In this document: positions 19,465 through 30,516 of the stretch, piece by piece
Layout: each line of letters begins with the position of its first letter
Position numbering within the stretch: position 1 is the stretch's first letter
Program-made: the position numbers and the translations under genes
Notes under the pieces: model-generated
Database searches by the model: none
What the model was told of the DNA's origin: nothing
What the model saw: only the letters and a program-made list of their open reading frames with translations
Assembly (NCBI GenBank): GCA_012103075.1
Contig: JAAVLQ010000003.1
Location: 1,054,001-1,118,000, forward strand
Direction: 5' to 3'
Origin: Brucella cytisi
GTDB taxonomy: Bacteria; Pseudomonadota; Alphaproteobacteria; Rhizobiales; Rhizobiaceae
DNA: 64,000 nucleotides

Positions 19465-20382
19465 TCAACACGCTTTTGTATCCTCCTCGGGTACAGCGTC
19501 GAACCGTATCTCATCTTTCAGCCAACTGATGAAATCCAGCACTAGCGGCTTTTTCGCAGTGTCCGGAGATATTAGTGCATAATATGCGAAACCGGTCGGC
19601 GGGGACGATCGAGCGCAAGAGCGAGACGACCGGATGCGATTTCTTCTGCCGCATAAATGTCTCGCACCAGAGCGAGCCCCTGTCCGGCAATCGCTGCGCG
19701 AATGAGAAGATAATCGTCCCCAAAAGCAGGCCCGCGTTCCGCGCGTGGATCGTGTTCCACTCCGACAGCCTTTAACCATAAATGCCAGTCGGACCTGTCC
19801 GAATCCTGAAGGAGTGGCCATGAAAGGCAGTCGACCGGCTCTTTTATAGGTTTCCCTGCGGCGAGTAACGTCGGACTTGCTACCGGCAACAAGACAGGTG
19901 CCATCAGAAGTTCGGCTATAAGGCCCGGATAATCACCAAGGCCGTGCCTTATGGCGATATCCACACGATCACGCCTCAGATCCACAAGGCTGGACGTAGC
20001 CTCAACGCGCACTTCTACGTCAGGCCGATTGTCGGTGAAGCGACCGAGGCGCGGCACGAGCCATGATGCGGCGAAGGAAGGAACCGTGCTGATGATCAGC
20101 GTTGGTCGCGCGTTAATCGCCTCCAGCGTGTCCGGGCTTTTCCCGATCTGGTCGAATGCGATCAGTAAGTCGGGATGAACTCTTGCTCCCGCTTCGGTCA
20201 AGCGAACGCCGTATCGCGTGCGCGTAAACAGCTCGACGCCGAGACGGTCCTCCAACTGCCGAATTTGCTGGCTGACTGCACCCGGGGTGACGCCCATGGC
20301 TTCGGCCGCACGCTTGATACTGCAATGTCGTCCAGTTTCTACAAAGGCACGGAGAGCCGTGGAGTGGAAGAACGGGATTCAT
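19465..20382 (-). pseudogene. LysR family regulator, frame broken at both ends
   Basis: The central frame (19572-20370) carries the helix-turn-helix (RAAEAMGVTPGAVSQQIRQL) and effector domain. The start MNPVLPLH at 20382 is in a different frame and needs a one-base change near 20365. The C-terminal tail (FAYYALISPDTAKKPLVLDF) is again in another frame, ending at 19465. It is divergent from the glutathione S-transferase gene, with 219 bases between the starts, and probably controls it. Confidence 0.7.
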
Positions 20383-20601
20383 AATATAGGCCATCTAAAC
20401 TTTAAAAGCAGATCGTATCGTTTTCGACCGCTAAAAAACATCGACTAATGATGTATGTGGAACTTTCACAATAGTTTAGCAAGACTATTTTCTGTGGTGA
20501 GAAATTTTGATGCTTTCCAACTGCCCCGAATATAACAGCAACCGGCGCTCTCCGTTTGGTCGTGTACCTGTCCGCATAGTCATAACCGAGGGAATTGTTC
20601 G

Positions 20602-21226
20602 ATGATCGACCTCTATACGGATTCTTCCCCTAATGGCTTCAAGATAACCATTGCGCTGGAAGAGCTGGTGCTGCCCTATCATCTGCATCATGTCCGCATT
20701 GAGGAAGGCGAACACCACCAGCCAGCTTTCCTCGCACTCAATCCACATGGCCGTATACCAGTCATAGTAGACCGGAAGACCGGTATCACCATGTTCGAGT
20801 CTGCAGCAATCTTACTCTACCTTGCAGAAAAAACCGGTCAGTTGCTCCCGAAGGAATCTGCTGCGCGATGGGAAGCGATTAAATGGCTGATTTTCCATGC
20901 ATCAAGTATGGGGCCGATCCTCGGTCAGCGTGTCTATTTCGAAATGTTTGCTGAACAGAGGAACGCGGTTGCCATCGATCGCTATCGCCGGCTGACGGAG
21001 GAGGCATTCAAGGTAGTCGACGCGCGATTGGCATTCTCCCCATGGCTTGCAGGTGCAGACTACTCTATCGCCGATATTGCCACTTTCGGATGGACCCATA
21101 TCGCGTCGATTTGTGATTTTCCGTTTGGCCATCACAAAAAATCTCGCTCGCTGGCACGAATGTGTCGCCAACCGGCCCGCTGTCCAGCGCGGTATTTCAC
21201 TCCCCGCTCCGGCGAATGGTCCATGA
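20602..21226 (+). pseudogene. Glutathione S-transferase, one frame break
   Basis: A thioredoxin-like N-terminal domain (MIDLYTDSSPNGFKITIALE, HGRIPVIVD, MFESAAILLYLAEKTGQLL) and an all-helical C-terminal domain (WLAGADYSIADIATFGW) are of the YfcG/Nu-class type. The frame breaks in the A-run 21136-21141. With five A instead of six it continues as KNLARWHECVANRPAVQRG and stops at TGA 21224-21226, giving a normal length of about 208 residues. GAGGG lies ahead of the start. It may conjugate or reduce a substrate handled by the monooxygenase that follows 27 bases later. Confidence 0.82.
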
Positions 21227-21253
21227 TCCCAGTTGTGCAGGAGAACGAAATCA

Positions 21254-22301
21254 TGAATGTAGTGAACCAATCCGGCGTACCGGTTAATACCATAGAAGGG
21301 GCCTCAGCGGACGCCTTTGCCAGCCATCCCGGTTATCGGCGCATGTTTGCTCCCGATCGGCTCACGGTTGGTATTTTCCTGCCGTTACGTTTCTGGCAGG
21401 GCGATATGCGAGTGTTGGAAGCACAGGGGAGATCTTGTAAGCCATATAGACAAACAAGGTTTTGCAGCGGTGTGGGTGCGTGATGTACCATTGTTTGACC
21501 CAGATTTTGGCGATGCAGGACAACTCTTCGATCCATTTACCTATCTCGCCCGGCTTGCGGCACGGACCAAACAAATTGCACTTGTAACAGGCAGTGCGGT
21601 TTTACCCTGCGCCATCCAGTAGACCGGCCAAGATGGCGACGACGATTGATCAACTTTCTGGTGGTCGCCTCGTAATGGGAATTGCTTCCGGCGACAGGCC
21701 GGTCGAGTTCCCGGCTTACGGTATTGATATGGAAAGCCGTGGTTCCCGGTTCGCGGATACCGTTGCGTTTTTCAGAAGGCTCATCGCGCCGGGTCGCCCT
21801 TCAATCAATTCGCAACTCGGTAAAGTCTCAGGCGTGGATTTCCTTCCGAAGCCGGCGACGCCTCGCATACCGCTTATCGTGACCGGTTCAAGCCGCCAGT
21901 CGCTCGAATGGATCGCATCTCATGCAGATGGCTGGCTCACCTATCCCGGCCTGACTCACAACAGCGCGGGGCCGCGCCGTCTCGCCGAAAAAGTGGCTGC
22001 ATGGCGGGCCCTCCTTCCTGATGGCGATTTTCGACCCCACATGACCAATGAATGGATCGATCTTGTGGATGATCCGTCCTATCCGCGCACTGCGGTGCAA
22101 GGAGGGTTCGTCCTTAAAACAGGGCGCAACGGGCTAATTGACCTACTCGAGGAATGGAATGCCGCTGGCGTTAATCATGCAGCGCTAGGCATTCAGTTCT
22201 CGGCTCGCCCGGCCCGCGAAATTATACAGGAACTCGCAGAAGAGGTACTGCCATTATTTCCCTCCCTCGATGGACCGCCGCCACTGCCTGCTAACTGGTA
22301 A
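21254..22301 (+). pseudogene. Luciferase-like (LLM) flavin-dependent monooxygenase, frame broken
   Basis: CAGGAG precedes the start at 21254. The N-terminus reads LTVGIFLPLRFWQGDM. The middle frame has FAAVWVRDVPLFDPDF and LVTGSAVL. The C-terminal frame has KMATTIDQLSGGRLVMGIAS and ends PPPLPANW. Breaks lie near 21425 and 21605. The order is typical of the bacterial luciferase family, about 345 residues here. Such enzymes use reduced FMN and oxygen; no flavin reductase is adjacent, the nearest being at 25632. Confidence 0.75.
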
Positions 22302-22642
22302 AGCTCACACGACCATAGCAATTGCGAACAGGAGTGTTGTCTGCTGTAAATTCAGTCGCAAGTGAAGGCGGTGCCGTCAATGCCTGTGTAGCGCTCGTCC
22401 GGTGGGGAAGCTTGCCAACTCTTGCATTTGCTTCGCCGCGGACGTCCCTTTTGAATGTTTATTCGAAAACGAAACGACGTTCCGCGATCTGGCGATACCT
22501 GCCGGCCAGTGTGGCTCATGCGCTTTGGGAACGCCGATATTCAGCCTGATTGATACTTGCATCCCTCGAAAGCAAAGCCACCTGCAAGCACTGCTCTCGT
22601 GTTCTGCCCCTTCGCTTCTCTCCGCTGCGCGCGCTCGTTGAT
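22302..22642. other. Gap between convergent genes
   Basis: It separates the monooxygenase gene from the convergent decarboxylase gene. One frame (22402-22641) has a cysteine-rich stretch (AIPAGQCGSCALG), but it has no ribosome binding site and overlaps the decarboxylase end. I annotate no gene. Confidence 0.3.
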
Positions 22643-24039
22643 TCAAATGTTGCCGATCGGCTCACCGGGCAAGCAAAGGATTTCATGGAGCGCGTCAATG
22701 TCGGCCTCGTCTGTCTGGCCGTTGGTAATGCAGATTCGGACCGTCGGCTTTCTTTCGATTGAAGCAAGAGAGACCCGGGCCCCTCCATGTGTCTGCGTTC
22801 GTGCGACAATGTCTGCGGGCGAACCCAGATCTGGTGGGGGTATAACATTAAGAATAGCCATCGGAGAGTCATTAGCTATCGTCCAGCCACTGGCCTGTAG
22901 CGAAATTCGAAGACGATCGATCAGGGCCACAGCCCGCTCAACGTGGCGGGCATAGCCTGACCGGGCCGTGACGGCGAGATTCATAAATAGTCTTATACCG
23001 ATAAAACGACGTGACCACAGAGCAGAAGTGACATAGGGATCCCGGGTAGTATCGTTGGAAGGCATGTAGTCGGCGCTCACCCGAAATACCTCTGACAAGA
23101 TTTTAGGCGTACGACACAGGAAGATGCCAGCACCCATGGTGGTCGCAAACCACTTGTGTGCGTCAACAGTGACAGAGTCGGCACGCTCCATGCCTTCTAA
23201 AGCCAGTCTTAGTTCTGCCGAGGCGACAAGTGCGCCGCCCCACGCGGCGTCGACATGATGCCAGATCCCACGTTGTGCCGCGATTTCACCAACTTCGATC
23301 ATGGGATCGATCATCCCCGCATTGGTCGTGCCCGCGGTTGATGCGACGAAAACCGGAATCGCTCCTTCGTTGAGATCCGCATCGATGGCGTCTTGCAATG
23401 CCGATGGACACATTCGACCGGTGCCATCAGTTTCGACAAGCCGCACTGCTCGTCGGCCAATTCCGAGCCGATGAGCGATCTTGAGCCACGCCGGTGGCTT
23501 TCCCGAGAAACATAAAGGGCCGGTTCCCCGGTCAAAGATCGTGCGCCTTCCGTTGCAAAACGTGGATCTGCACGTGTCAGTGCGCAAAGAACTGCAGTCT
23601 CATTGGCCTCGGATCCGCCGGAGGTGAAGTGTCCACCTGCGCCGTCTGCAAACCCGATGCGTCGTGCGAGCGCAGTCACGGTATGAGCCTCTATGTCTAC
23701 GGGTGCCGGTGCGTGTGACCAAACCGCAAGCTGGGGATTGAATGCGGCTGCAATGCGATCGCCCCACTCCGAAGCATAGCTTGGTGCTGGATTGAAGAGG
23801 CCGAAATAGCGAGGATGCGTCATTGGAACACTACCGAAGGCAGTTGCGTCCGAAACGAACTCACCTACAGCTTGAAGACTCACGGGCTCGGAGAAATCAA
23901 AACCCGCCAAATCCCGAATGAATTGATCGTAGTTGATGGTAACAGAAGCCGGGCCGCTTTTAACGCGGCTAAGGCGGTCTGAGATTATCGCCGTCAGTTG
24001 CTGGTCTTCGCTTGATCGAGCTTCCGTGTCTTTGAACAT
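22643..24039 (-). pseudogene. PLP-dependent group II amino acid decarboxylase, one frame break
   Basis: Start at 24039 with AAGGAGCG nine bases upstream. The N-terminal part contains HPRYFGLFNPAPS and HFTSGGSEANETAV, the phosphate-binding region. The C-terminal part contains STAGTTNAGMIDPM, HHVDAAWGGALV and the PLP lysine in TVDAHKWF. The frame breaks near 23510. The total of about 465 residues is normal for the aromatic-L-amino-acid/glutamate decarboxylase family. The substrate is not evident. Confidence 0.78.
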
Positions 24040-24700
24040 TGAATTCGCGCTCCTTCACTTCGTGAATGAGACATCGCACGGAGACCCACCCGTGCGGGAA
24101 GGCTGAGCGCTTGTCGTGTCAGACTTTTTTAATCTTGATGAGACGCAGCCTATCACGCTCAACGAATCCGCAAATCGAGATTTTCTGTCACAAGGGTTCA
24201 AGACAGCTAAACTTTAAGGCGTGAAAAACATTGCCGGCGCGTTCCGGCGTTCAGGTATGATGCCCAGCCGCTACAGGTTCGTCCTCGATCATTTTCGTAC
24301 CGGAATTCTGCCTTGTTCCTGCCTGTTCGGGACATGCTGAACGTATTTAACAGACGCTGGTCCGGCCCGGTAAAGCCGGGGATGTTAATCTCCTCGACCA
24401 TGTTTCTGCGCTCTGTTCAACGCAGAGGCATGCGGTTTTTCGTACACAGATTCTGAATGAGCATGCTTGCCGGGTAGTTCGTGCATTTGACCCGTTTGCC
24501 AATTCAGACAAGACACCGTGGGTTCGTTGCATCGGGCGCTGCGCGAGATCGTCTCGGCGAAATTGCCGAGTTCTATGTGGCAATGCTCCACGCAATAGGT
24601 ACGGCGCTTTGTTATTGACACTCAAAAAGCCGGGATCCTAATAAACGACCGGTCAGCTTTCGGGGCGTGCTCTGGAGGCAATTCTCGCGAAGGAGAAAAA
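24040..24700. other. Divergent intergenic region, nothing recognised
   Basis: It holds a small inverted repeat, GCACGG (24076-24081) and CCGTGC (24090-24095), 37 bases upstream of the decarboxylase start and possibly in its leader. Overlapping short frames between 24350 and 24620 on both strands do not resemble any family I know and lack ribosome binding sites. Confidence 0.3.
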
Positions 24701-25431
24701 ATGGAACAGACCGAAGGTCCACTTGAGCCGAACGCGATGTCGCCCCGCAAAGCAGTTGCCTATGCGATCGGCTTGCCGCTTTCGTTGATTGGATTGATCT
24801 TCCTCCCTGCCGGGACAATCGCTTGGCCGCCGGGGTGGATTTTCCTTGCAGTTCTGGTTTTGGTTTCGGCACATCTGCCCTCGTACTCGCCCGGGTCAAT
24901 CCTGTAATTTACCGGGCCCGAAGCCGGTTCCAGCCGGGCACGAAAAGCTGGGACAAGGCGTTGCTCGCTGTCATTTTGCCGGCGATGGTCGTGGTCATGC
25001 CGGTTGCGGCGTTCGATGCCGGACGGTTCCACTGGTCGGCCATCCCGTTCTGGATGACGATAGCGGGCTATATCGCATTGCTGGCGGGGATCGGGATAAC
25101 CGCGTGGGCGCAGTCGGTTAATCCATTCTTCGAGCCCGGCGTTCGAATCCAGTCCGAACGACATCAGTGCGTAATCGATGCTGGTCCCTACCAGTTGGTG
25201 CGTCATCCCGGCTACGTTGCAGCTCTAATGTTGTTCTTTGGTATGGCTCTCGCACTAGGTTCGTTGTGGGCACTTATTCCCGCTGCGCTGGCTGGGTCAG
25301 TACTTGTCTTGCGCACATTGTGGGAAGATCAGCTTTTGATGCTTGAGCTGCCGGGATATGACGAGTATTCCCGTCGGGTACGCTGGAGACTGCTTCCGGC
25401 ATCTGGTAAATGCAAGAAAGTAAAGCCTTGA
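24701..25431 (+). pseudogene. Isoprenylcysteine carboxyl methyltransferase-like membrane protein, one frame break
   Basis: AAGGAG precedes the start. At least five hydrophobic segments are visible. The family signature GPYQLVRHPGYVAALMLFFG is near the C-terminus, and the last segment has WEDQLLMLELPGYDEYSRRV. These are the marks of the ICMT/PEMT family, which methylates small lipophilic or thiol substrates using S-adenosylmethionine. The frame changes near 24865, between the first two membrane segments. The gene is alone on its strand. Confidence 0.75.
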
Positions 25432-25631
25432 CACTGTGTCATGAGCCCGAGGGCGGTTCAGAACGCTTCATACATTGCACACTCGGTGCTCTTTCCGGGT
25501 CCCGGGGCAAGCCAGTGTCGCGCCACAGAACGATACGGACCCATTCCATTATCGCAGGTAGGGAAATGGCACGCCTTGGCGATGAAAGCCACGCGGGAAA
25601 GCATGGGTATGTATGAACTGGCAATCATTGA

Positions 25632-26180
25632 CTAACTAGAAGTTTTTCCGGAATCGTCGATGGTGACGTAGTTCTGGTTGTAATATATGAGGGGTGTCCC
25701 GCCCGTAGTGACGATTTTGATTGCACGAGCGATGACGATGGCGTGGGTGTGACGCGGGATGATCTCTTCAACTTGGCAATCGATGGACGCAAGCGCACCT
25801 TCCAATGCTATGCCGCTTCCCAGTGTATACCAATCGGCGCCTTCATAGCGTGTTGCACCCCTCTCGCCATTTCGCCCTGCGAAACGGTCGGCTACGACCT
25901 GCTGTTCGCTTGAAAGAATGTTGAGGCAAAAGCGGCATTCGGCATTGATTGTTGGCCAGACTGATGCCGTCAGATTGATATTGACAATGATTGTCGGTGG
26001 CTCGACTGAAAGTACGGTCGCAGATGTCACGGTTGCGCCTGTTCTGGCGTCGCCGGTACCTGCTGTCAGTACGCTGATGCCAGCAGCAAGCTGTCGCATC
26101 GCGGCTTTCAATTCATCCGCCGTGGCTGTGCCGGGGATTAAATCGAGCTCCGCAGAATTCAGTCTGTTGGAAAATGCCAT
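25632..26180 (-). CDS. Flavin reductase (NtaB/DIM6 family)
   Basis: An intact 182-residue FMN-binding split-barrel protein. The central region GATVTSATVLSVEPPTIIVN and the later segments ECRFCLNILSSEQQVVADRF and RHTHAIVIARAIK are typical of HpaC/NtaB-type reductases. These pass reduced FMN to a two-component monooxygenase. It lies 109 bases downstream of the NtaA-type monooxygenase on the same strand, the classic pairing. It ends the unit that starts with the transporter at 32181. Confidence 0.85.
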   Translation of the reverse strand: MAFSNRLNSAELDLIPGTATADELKAAMRQLAAGISVLTAGTGDARTGATVTSATVLSVEPPTIIVNINLTASVWPTINAECRFCLNILSSEQQVVADRFAGRNGERGATRYEGADWYTLGSGIALEGALASIDCQVEEIIPRHTHAIVIARAIKIVTTGGTPLIYYNQNYVTIDDSGKTSS

Positions 26181-26288
26181 CAATCATGCCAACCGGAAGC
26201 CTTGTAAGCGCTTCCGGCCTTTTGTCTGGGGGATATGAATGGTGTAGCCCCACCGTATTGTGGGAGAATGGCAATGGGGCTAACGTCT

Positions 26289-27589
26289 TTAAGTATGCTT
26301 TATTTCGGGCCGAGCAATATTGAGATGATCACGCAATGTCGAGCCCGTATACTCGGTGCGGAACAATCCACGCTCCTGAAGAATCGGCACCACTTGTCTG
26401 GTGAAGTCTTCAAGACCACCGGGGAAATAAGATGGCATCACGTTGAAACCATCAGCAGCTTTGCCCTCAAACCATTCCTGCATCCGGTTGGCAATCTGCT
26501 CAGCTGTGCCAAGAACAATGTGGTGTCCACGGCCAGCAGCGACGCGAAGCGCCAGATCACGGATTGTGAGATTTTCGCGATGCGCCAGATCACGCAGAAG
26601 TTCTGCGCGGCTGCGAAGCTGATCGGAAACAGGCAGATCGGGGAGCGGACCGTCAAGATCGTAAGCGGCAAGGCTATGGCCGATACGCTCCTCAAGAAGT
26701 GGCATGGCGCTCTTGATGTCTGTCCAGCGGTTGAGTTCCTTGAGTTTCTCCGCGGCATCTTCAAAACTGTCACCGGTAATCGGCATGAATCCCGGCATCA
26801 CTGCGACGCTGTCCGGATTGCGACCGGCCTTGACCACACGTCCTTTCAGGCTTGCATAGAAGGATTGTGCTTCGGCAAGGCTTTGCTGGGCAGTAAACAC
26901 AATATCCGCGATACGCGCTGCGAGTTCCTGACCCGGGCCGGACGAGCCTGCCTGAATGAGAACCGGATGACCCTGCGGCGAACGTGGAATGTTGAGCGGA
27001 CCCTGAACCGAATAATACTTGCCCGCATGGTTGAGCACATGGACCTTGTTAGGATCGGCATAGATGCCGTTTTCCTTGTCTTTTGGAAACGCGTCGTCAT
27101 CCCAGCTATCCCAAAGACCACGCACGACATCCACGAATTCCTCGGCAACCGCATAACGCTCATCATGTTCAGGATGGCTTTTGGAGAAATTTTTGGCGGT
27201 GCGAGCATAGGAGGTGGTGACTACGTTCGGGCGGCGCGACCATGGCTTAGATGGTCGATAGACGCGAATGCGCGTGCTGTATGATAGGGTTCTCCATAGG
27301 TGGTTGAAGCAGTGGCGGCTAAACCGATCTTGTCTGTGACCATGGCAAGTGAGGCTAGCAAGGTCAGCGGTTCAAAACGCGCAACCATCGATGGATGAGC
27401 ATCTATGCCACTGGTCAGACCGTCGGCCAGAAACACCATGTCGAATTTTGCGTCTTCAGCCTGTTTTACCACGCGACGCAGCAGATCGAAATTTTCGCTG
27501 CCCGCTTCCGCGTCCGGGTGTCGCCAGCCTGAAACATGGTGGCCTGCGCCTTGCAGGAAGAGGCCGAGATGCATCTGTTTCTTGGTCAT
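26289..27589 (-). pseudogene. NtaA/SnaA/DszA-type FMN-dependent monooxygenase, one frame break
   Basis: The start MTKKQMHLGLFLQGAGHHV at 27589 has GGAG eight bases upstream. Family blocks are GWRHPDAEAGSENFDLLRRV, KFDMVFLADG, ARAFASIDHLSHGRAAWNVV (joined across the break near 27235), VLIQAGSSGPGQELAARIAD and PGFMPITGDSFEDAAEKL. The length of about 433 residues is normal. Relatives oxidise nitrilotriacetate, EDTA or sulfur compounds with reduced FMN, here supplied by the gene at 25632. The break lies in CGCGCG-type sequence. Confidence 0.82.
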
Positions 27590-27594
27590 GTTCT

Positions 27595-28922
27595 TTACTC
27601 CGGGGATTGGTTGAGCCACGAGATGAGTGCCTGCAAGTCGTCCGCCGTGGTCATGGATTGCACGTGGTTCGGTATGCCTGCAAAGCGCTGATTGTTCTTC
27701 GTTGCGTCTTTGAACTTGTCGGTCGGATCGCTGATGCCCGGCAGACCATCGACGCGTTGCGAAAGCGTCGATCCGTCCTTGAGCGTTACATCGATGATAA
27801 TGAAGCGAGTTTTCGGATCGGGTGAAAGCCGCGGGGCATTTTCGTCATGGCGTCGCGTCACCTTCGCTGCGAGTTGCGCCAGATCAACATCGACCGGACG
27901 CTCATCAAAATGAGCAATCGCCAGCTTTCCGTCGCGCAATGCAGCTGCAAAAATATACTCGGGGCTGAATCGTGCATCGATGCCCGTTACGGGCCCGGTC
28001 GTTACCAGCGCGGCATCACCGCCGGGCGGAAAGTGATGGAAACCGCTGCGATCTGATGAGGTTGCAAATCATTCTCATTGCGCAGTAACAGAGCGCCAAC
28101 GCCAACCGGATGGGCGGCTGTGCAACAAGGGAACGCCTTGAGTGTCAAGCCGGGCACGATGATTTGCCACGGTTTGCCCCAGCCTTGCATAACGCGCGAT
28201 ACGTCTTCAGCGCCAAAGGCAAAGGCTTTGAAAAAGCCGTTTGCATTATCGATGAAATCGGGCGCTCCAAGGAAACCGGCTTCTGCCAGTCGGGCAGCCG
28301 TGAGACCTGCGCGCGCGGCCAATCCCGCATGAAGTGGTTTCGCGTCAAAGCCGAACTGCAAGCGAAGACCTGCCGATTGCGTGGCGGCAAGGCCAAGCGC
28401 AATCGCAGTGGTTGATACATCGAATTCCGGGAGATGCGCGATTGCTGCTGCAGCCCCTATAGTGCCGAGTGTTGCGGTTGCATGAAAGCCGGCTTCATAA
28501 TGTTTGGTGCCCATAGCGAGACCGAGCCGCGCCATGGTTTCAAGCCCGACAATATAAGCCGAGATGAGAGCATCCGCTCTGACCTTACCTTCAGCGGCAA
28601 CTGACAGAAGGGCCGGGATGATAGCAATTGTCGGGTGTCCGCGCACGCTTCCATGCACATCGTCATAGTCAAGCACATGTGCTGCATGACCATTGATCAG
28701 TGCTGCCGTGAAAGGATCGACGGTCCCGCTTTGACCAATCAGTGCGACACTCCCGCTGGCACTGAGAGCTTTCGTGACGAGACGCGTACTGCGATCATTC
28801 GCACCACCAAGTGCGCAGGCGAGAAAATCAACGATTGCCGTTCGGGCGATAGCGACTGCCTCTTGCGATGGCTTGGAACGAACGATAGCGCAGCTCAAAG
28901 TGTCTGTTACATGATCGATCAT
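27595..28922 (-). pseudogene. MmgE/PrpD family protein, one frame break
   Basis: The start MIDHVTDTLSCAIV at 28922 begins immediately after the ATPase stop. The main frame has FLACALGGANDRS, INGHAAHVLDYDDVHGSVRG, TKHYEAGFHATATLGTIGAA and LQFGFDAKPLHAG, all typical of the family. Near 28010 one C is missing; the next frame gives FPPGGDAALVT and the C-terminal domain to 27595. The total of about 443 residues is normal. The family holds 2-methylcitrate dehydratase, cis-aconitate decarboxylase and iminodisuccinate epimerase. The last fits a gene between an amino acid transporter and an NtaA-type enzyme, but this is inference. Confidence 0.8.
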
Positions 28923-28923
28923 G

Positions 28924-29718
28924 TCAGATCCTTCGCCGCCCGCCTTCATTGGCGCGGCTGGCATTGCCACCAAGGCCGTTGACGAAGGCACCAATGCGCG
29001 GGTTCGTGGACCTGTAGAAAAGCTGTTCCGGTGTGCCTTGCTCGATGATGCGACCGTTTTCAGTGAACACGATGGTATCGCTGATTTCTTCGGCAAAGCG
29101 CATTTCGTGGGTTACGAGAATGCTGGTCATACCTTCATTGACGAGGTCCCGAATGACCGACAGCACTTCGCCGACGGTTTCCGGATCAAGCGCGGAGGTG
29201 ACTTCATCGAACAAAACCAGTTCCGGACGCATGGCGAGCGCGCGGGCAATGGCGACGCGCTGCTGCTGACCGCCCGAAAGTTCACCGGGATAGGCATCGG
29301 TCTTATGTCCCAGACGAACCTTTTCCAAAAGCGCTTTTCCATGACGTTCGGCTTCGGCCTTTGACGTGCGCAGGATTTTGACCGGCGCAATGGTGATGTT
29401 TTCGAGAGCGGTCAGATGCGGAAACAGGTTGAACTGCTGAAACACAATGCCGATACGTTTGCGCAGCGTGATGCGCTCGGCTTCGTTTTTCAGCTCGTCA
29501 ACGCGGGTCGAACCCACGGTGATCTTACCTGATTGCGGGATCAGAAGGCCGTTGATGCAGCGCAGGATTGTTGATTTACCTGATCCGGATGGACCGATGA
29601 TCGAGACTGCATCGCCTTTGTTGATCTTGAGATCGATGCCTTTAAGCACTTCATTCTGTCCGAAAGACAGATGAACGTTTTCCAGTTCGACCAGTGTAGT
29701 TTTGTTGGTGTCGCTCAT
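28924..29718 (-). CDS. Polar amino acid ABC transporter ATP-binding protein
   Basis: An intact 264-residue ATPase. It has Walker A GPSGSGKST, Q-loop VFQQFNLFPH, signature LSGGQQQR, Walker B VLFDEVTSALD and switch LVTHEMRFAEE. It follows two permease genes and a binding-protein gene on the minus strand and directly precedes the MmgE/PrpD gene. The transporter and the enzymes therefore form one operon. Confidence 0.92.
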   Translation of the reverse strand: MSDTNKTTLVELENVHLSFGQNEVLKGIDLKINKGDAVSIIGPSGSGKSTILRCINGLLIPQSGKITVGSTRVDELKNEAERITLRKRIGIVFQQFNLFPHLTALENITIAPVKILRTSKAEAERHGKALLEKVRLGHKTDAYPGELSGGQQQRVAIARALAMRPELVLFDEVTSALDPETVGEVLSVIRDLVNEGMTSILVTHEMRFAEEISDTIVFTENGRIIEQGTPEQLFYRSTNPRIGAFVNGLGGNASRANEGGRRRI

Positions 29719-29736
29719 GTGGATTTCAGATCCTTG

Positions 29737-30516
29737 TCAGCGGGTGGAGAGCCGCTTTTCGAGCCGCTGTGTGAAGCGCGAAACGGGATAGCAGAAGAGA
29801 AAGAAGGCCATCAGCACGGTGAGATAGATGATGACGGTGAAGTCATTGCGCTGGACGGCAGTACTTGCATCGGTCGCCGAATGTAGCAACTCATGCACGC
29901 CTACAAGCGAGGCCAATGCCGTACCCATGGTAATTGACGTATAGAGGTTCATCCGGGGTGGCAGCGAACGCTTGACGCATTGCGGCAGGATGATCCAGCG
30001 CAGCGATTGCAAGCGCGAAAAGCCGAGGCCCTGTGCTGCCTCCCACTGGGCGGTCGGGATCGACTGAATGGAACCGCGGGTGATTTCCGCGATATGTGCG
30101 CTTGCCGGAATCGCAAGGCCGACGACCGCTTTGATCCAGTCCGGAAAGGCAACGTAATTGCCGAAGATCACCAACTCGAATGGGAAAATATAGGTCGCAG
30201 CAAAGATCAGCACGAGATGCGGTGCATTGCGGAAAATCTGCACATAAGTCACAGCCGGTACGCGAATGATCCTGTAGGGTGCCAGTTCCATGGTTCCGAG
30301 CAACACGCCAGCAAAGGTGCCAAGCGTGATCGCAAAAACGCTGATCAGCACATTCATGGCGAAGCCTCTGCCAAGATAGGGCAGCCATTCGAGCCAAATC
30401 GTGCCAAGCGACGGATCAAGATAGAACCAGAGCGCAGTGGCCAGAATGATAGTCGTGAATGTGAGGGTTGTAGGCGATGGACAGATAGCCGGCTTTTGTT
30501 CGATAGCGATATTCAT
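29737..30516 (-). CDS. Polar amino acid ABC transporter permease 2
   Basis: An intact 259-residue membrane protein of the HisM/GlnP family. Segments include IILATALWFYLDP and a long helix near MNVLISVFAITLGTFAGVLL. The family motif VQIFRNAPHLVLIFAATYIF and the EAA-loop region RGSIQSIPTAQWEAAQGLGF are clear. It overlaps the upstream permease by four bases (ATGA), implying coupled translation. Confidence 0.9.
   Translation of the reverse strand: MNIAIEQKPAICPSPTTLTFTTIILATALWFYLDPSLGTIWLEWLPYLGRGFAMNVLISVFAITLGTFAGVLLGTMELAPYRIIRVPAVTYVQIFRNAPHLVLIFAATYIFPFELVIFGNYVAFPDWIKAVVGLAIPASAHIAEITRGSIQSIPTAQWEAAQGLGFSRLQSLRWIILPQCVKRSLPPRMNLYTSITMGTALASLVGVHELLHSATDASTAVQRNDFTVIIYLTVLMAFFLFCYPVSRFTQRLEKRLSTR

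Noticed and set aside
24347..24625. Short overlapping ORFs on both strands
   Set aside because: No ribosome binding sites, no recognisable motifs, and odd composition.
26235..27284. A 349-codon + strand ORF
   Set aside because: Antisense shadow of the NtaA-type monooxygenase, whose family motifs are clear on the minus strand.
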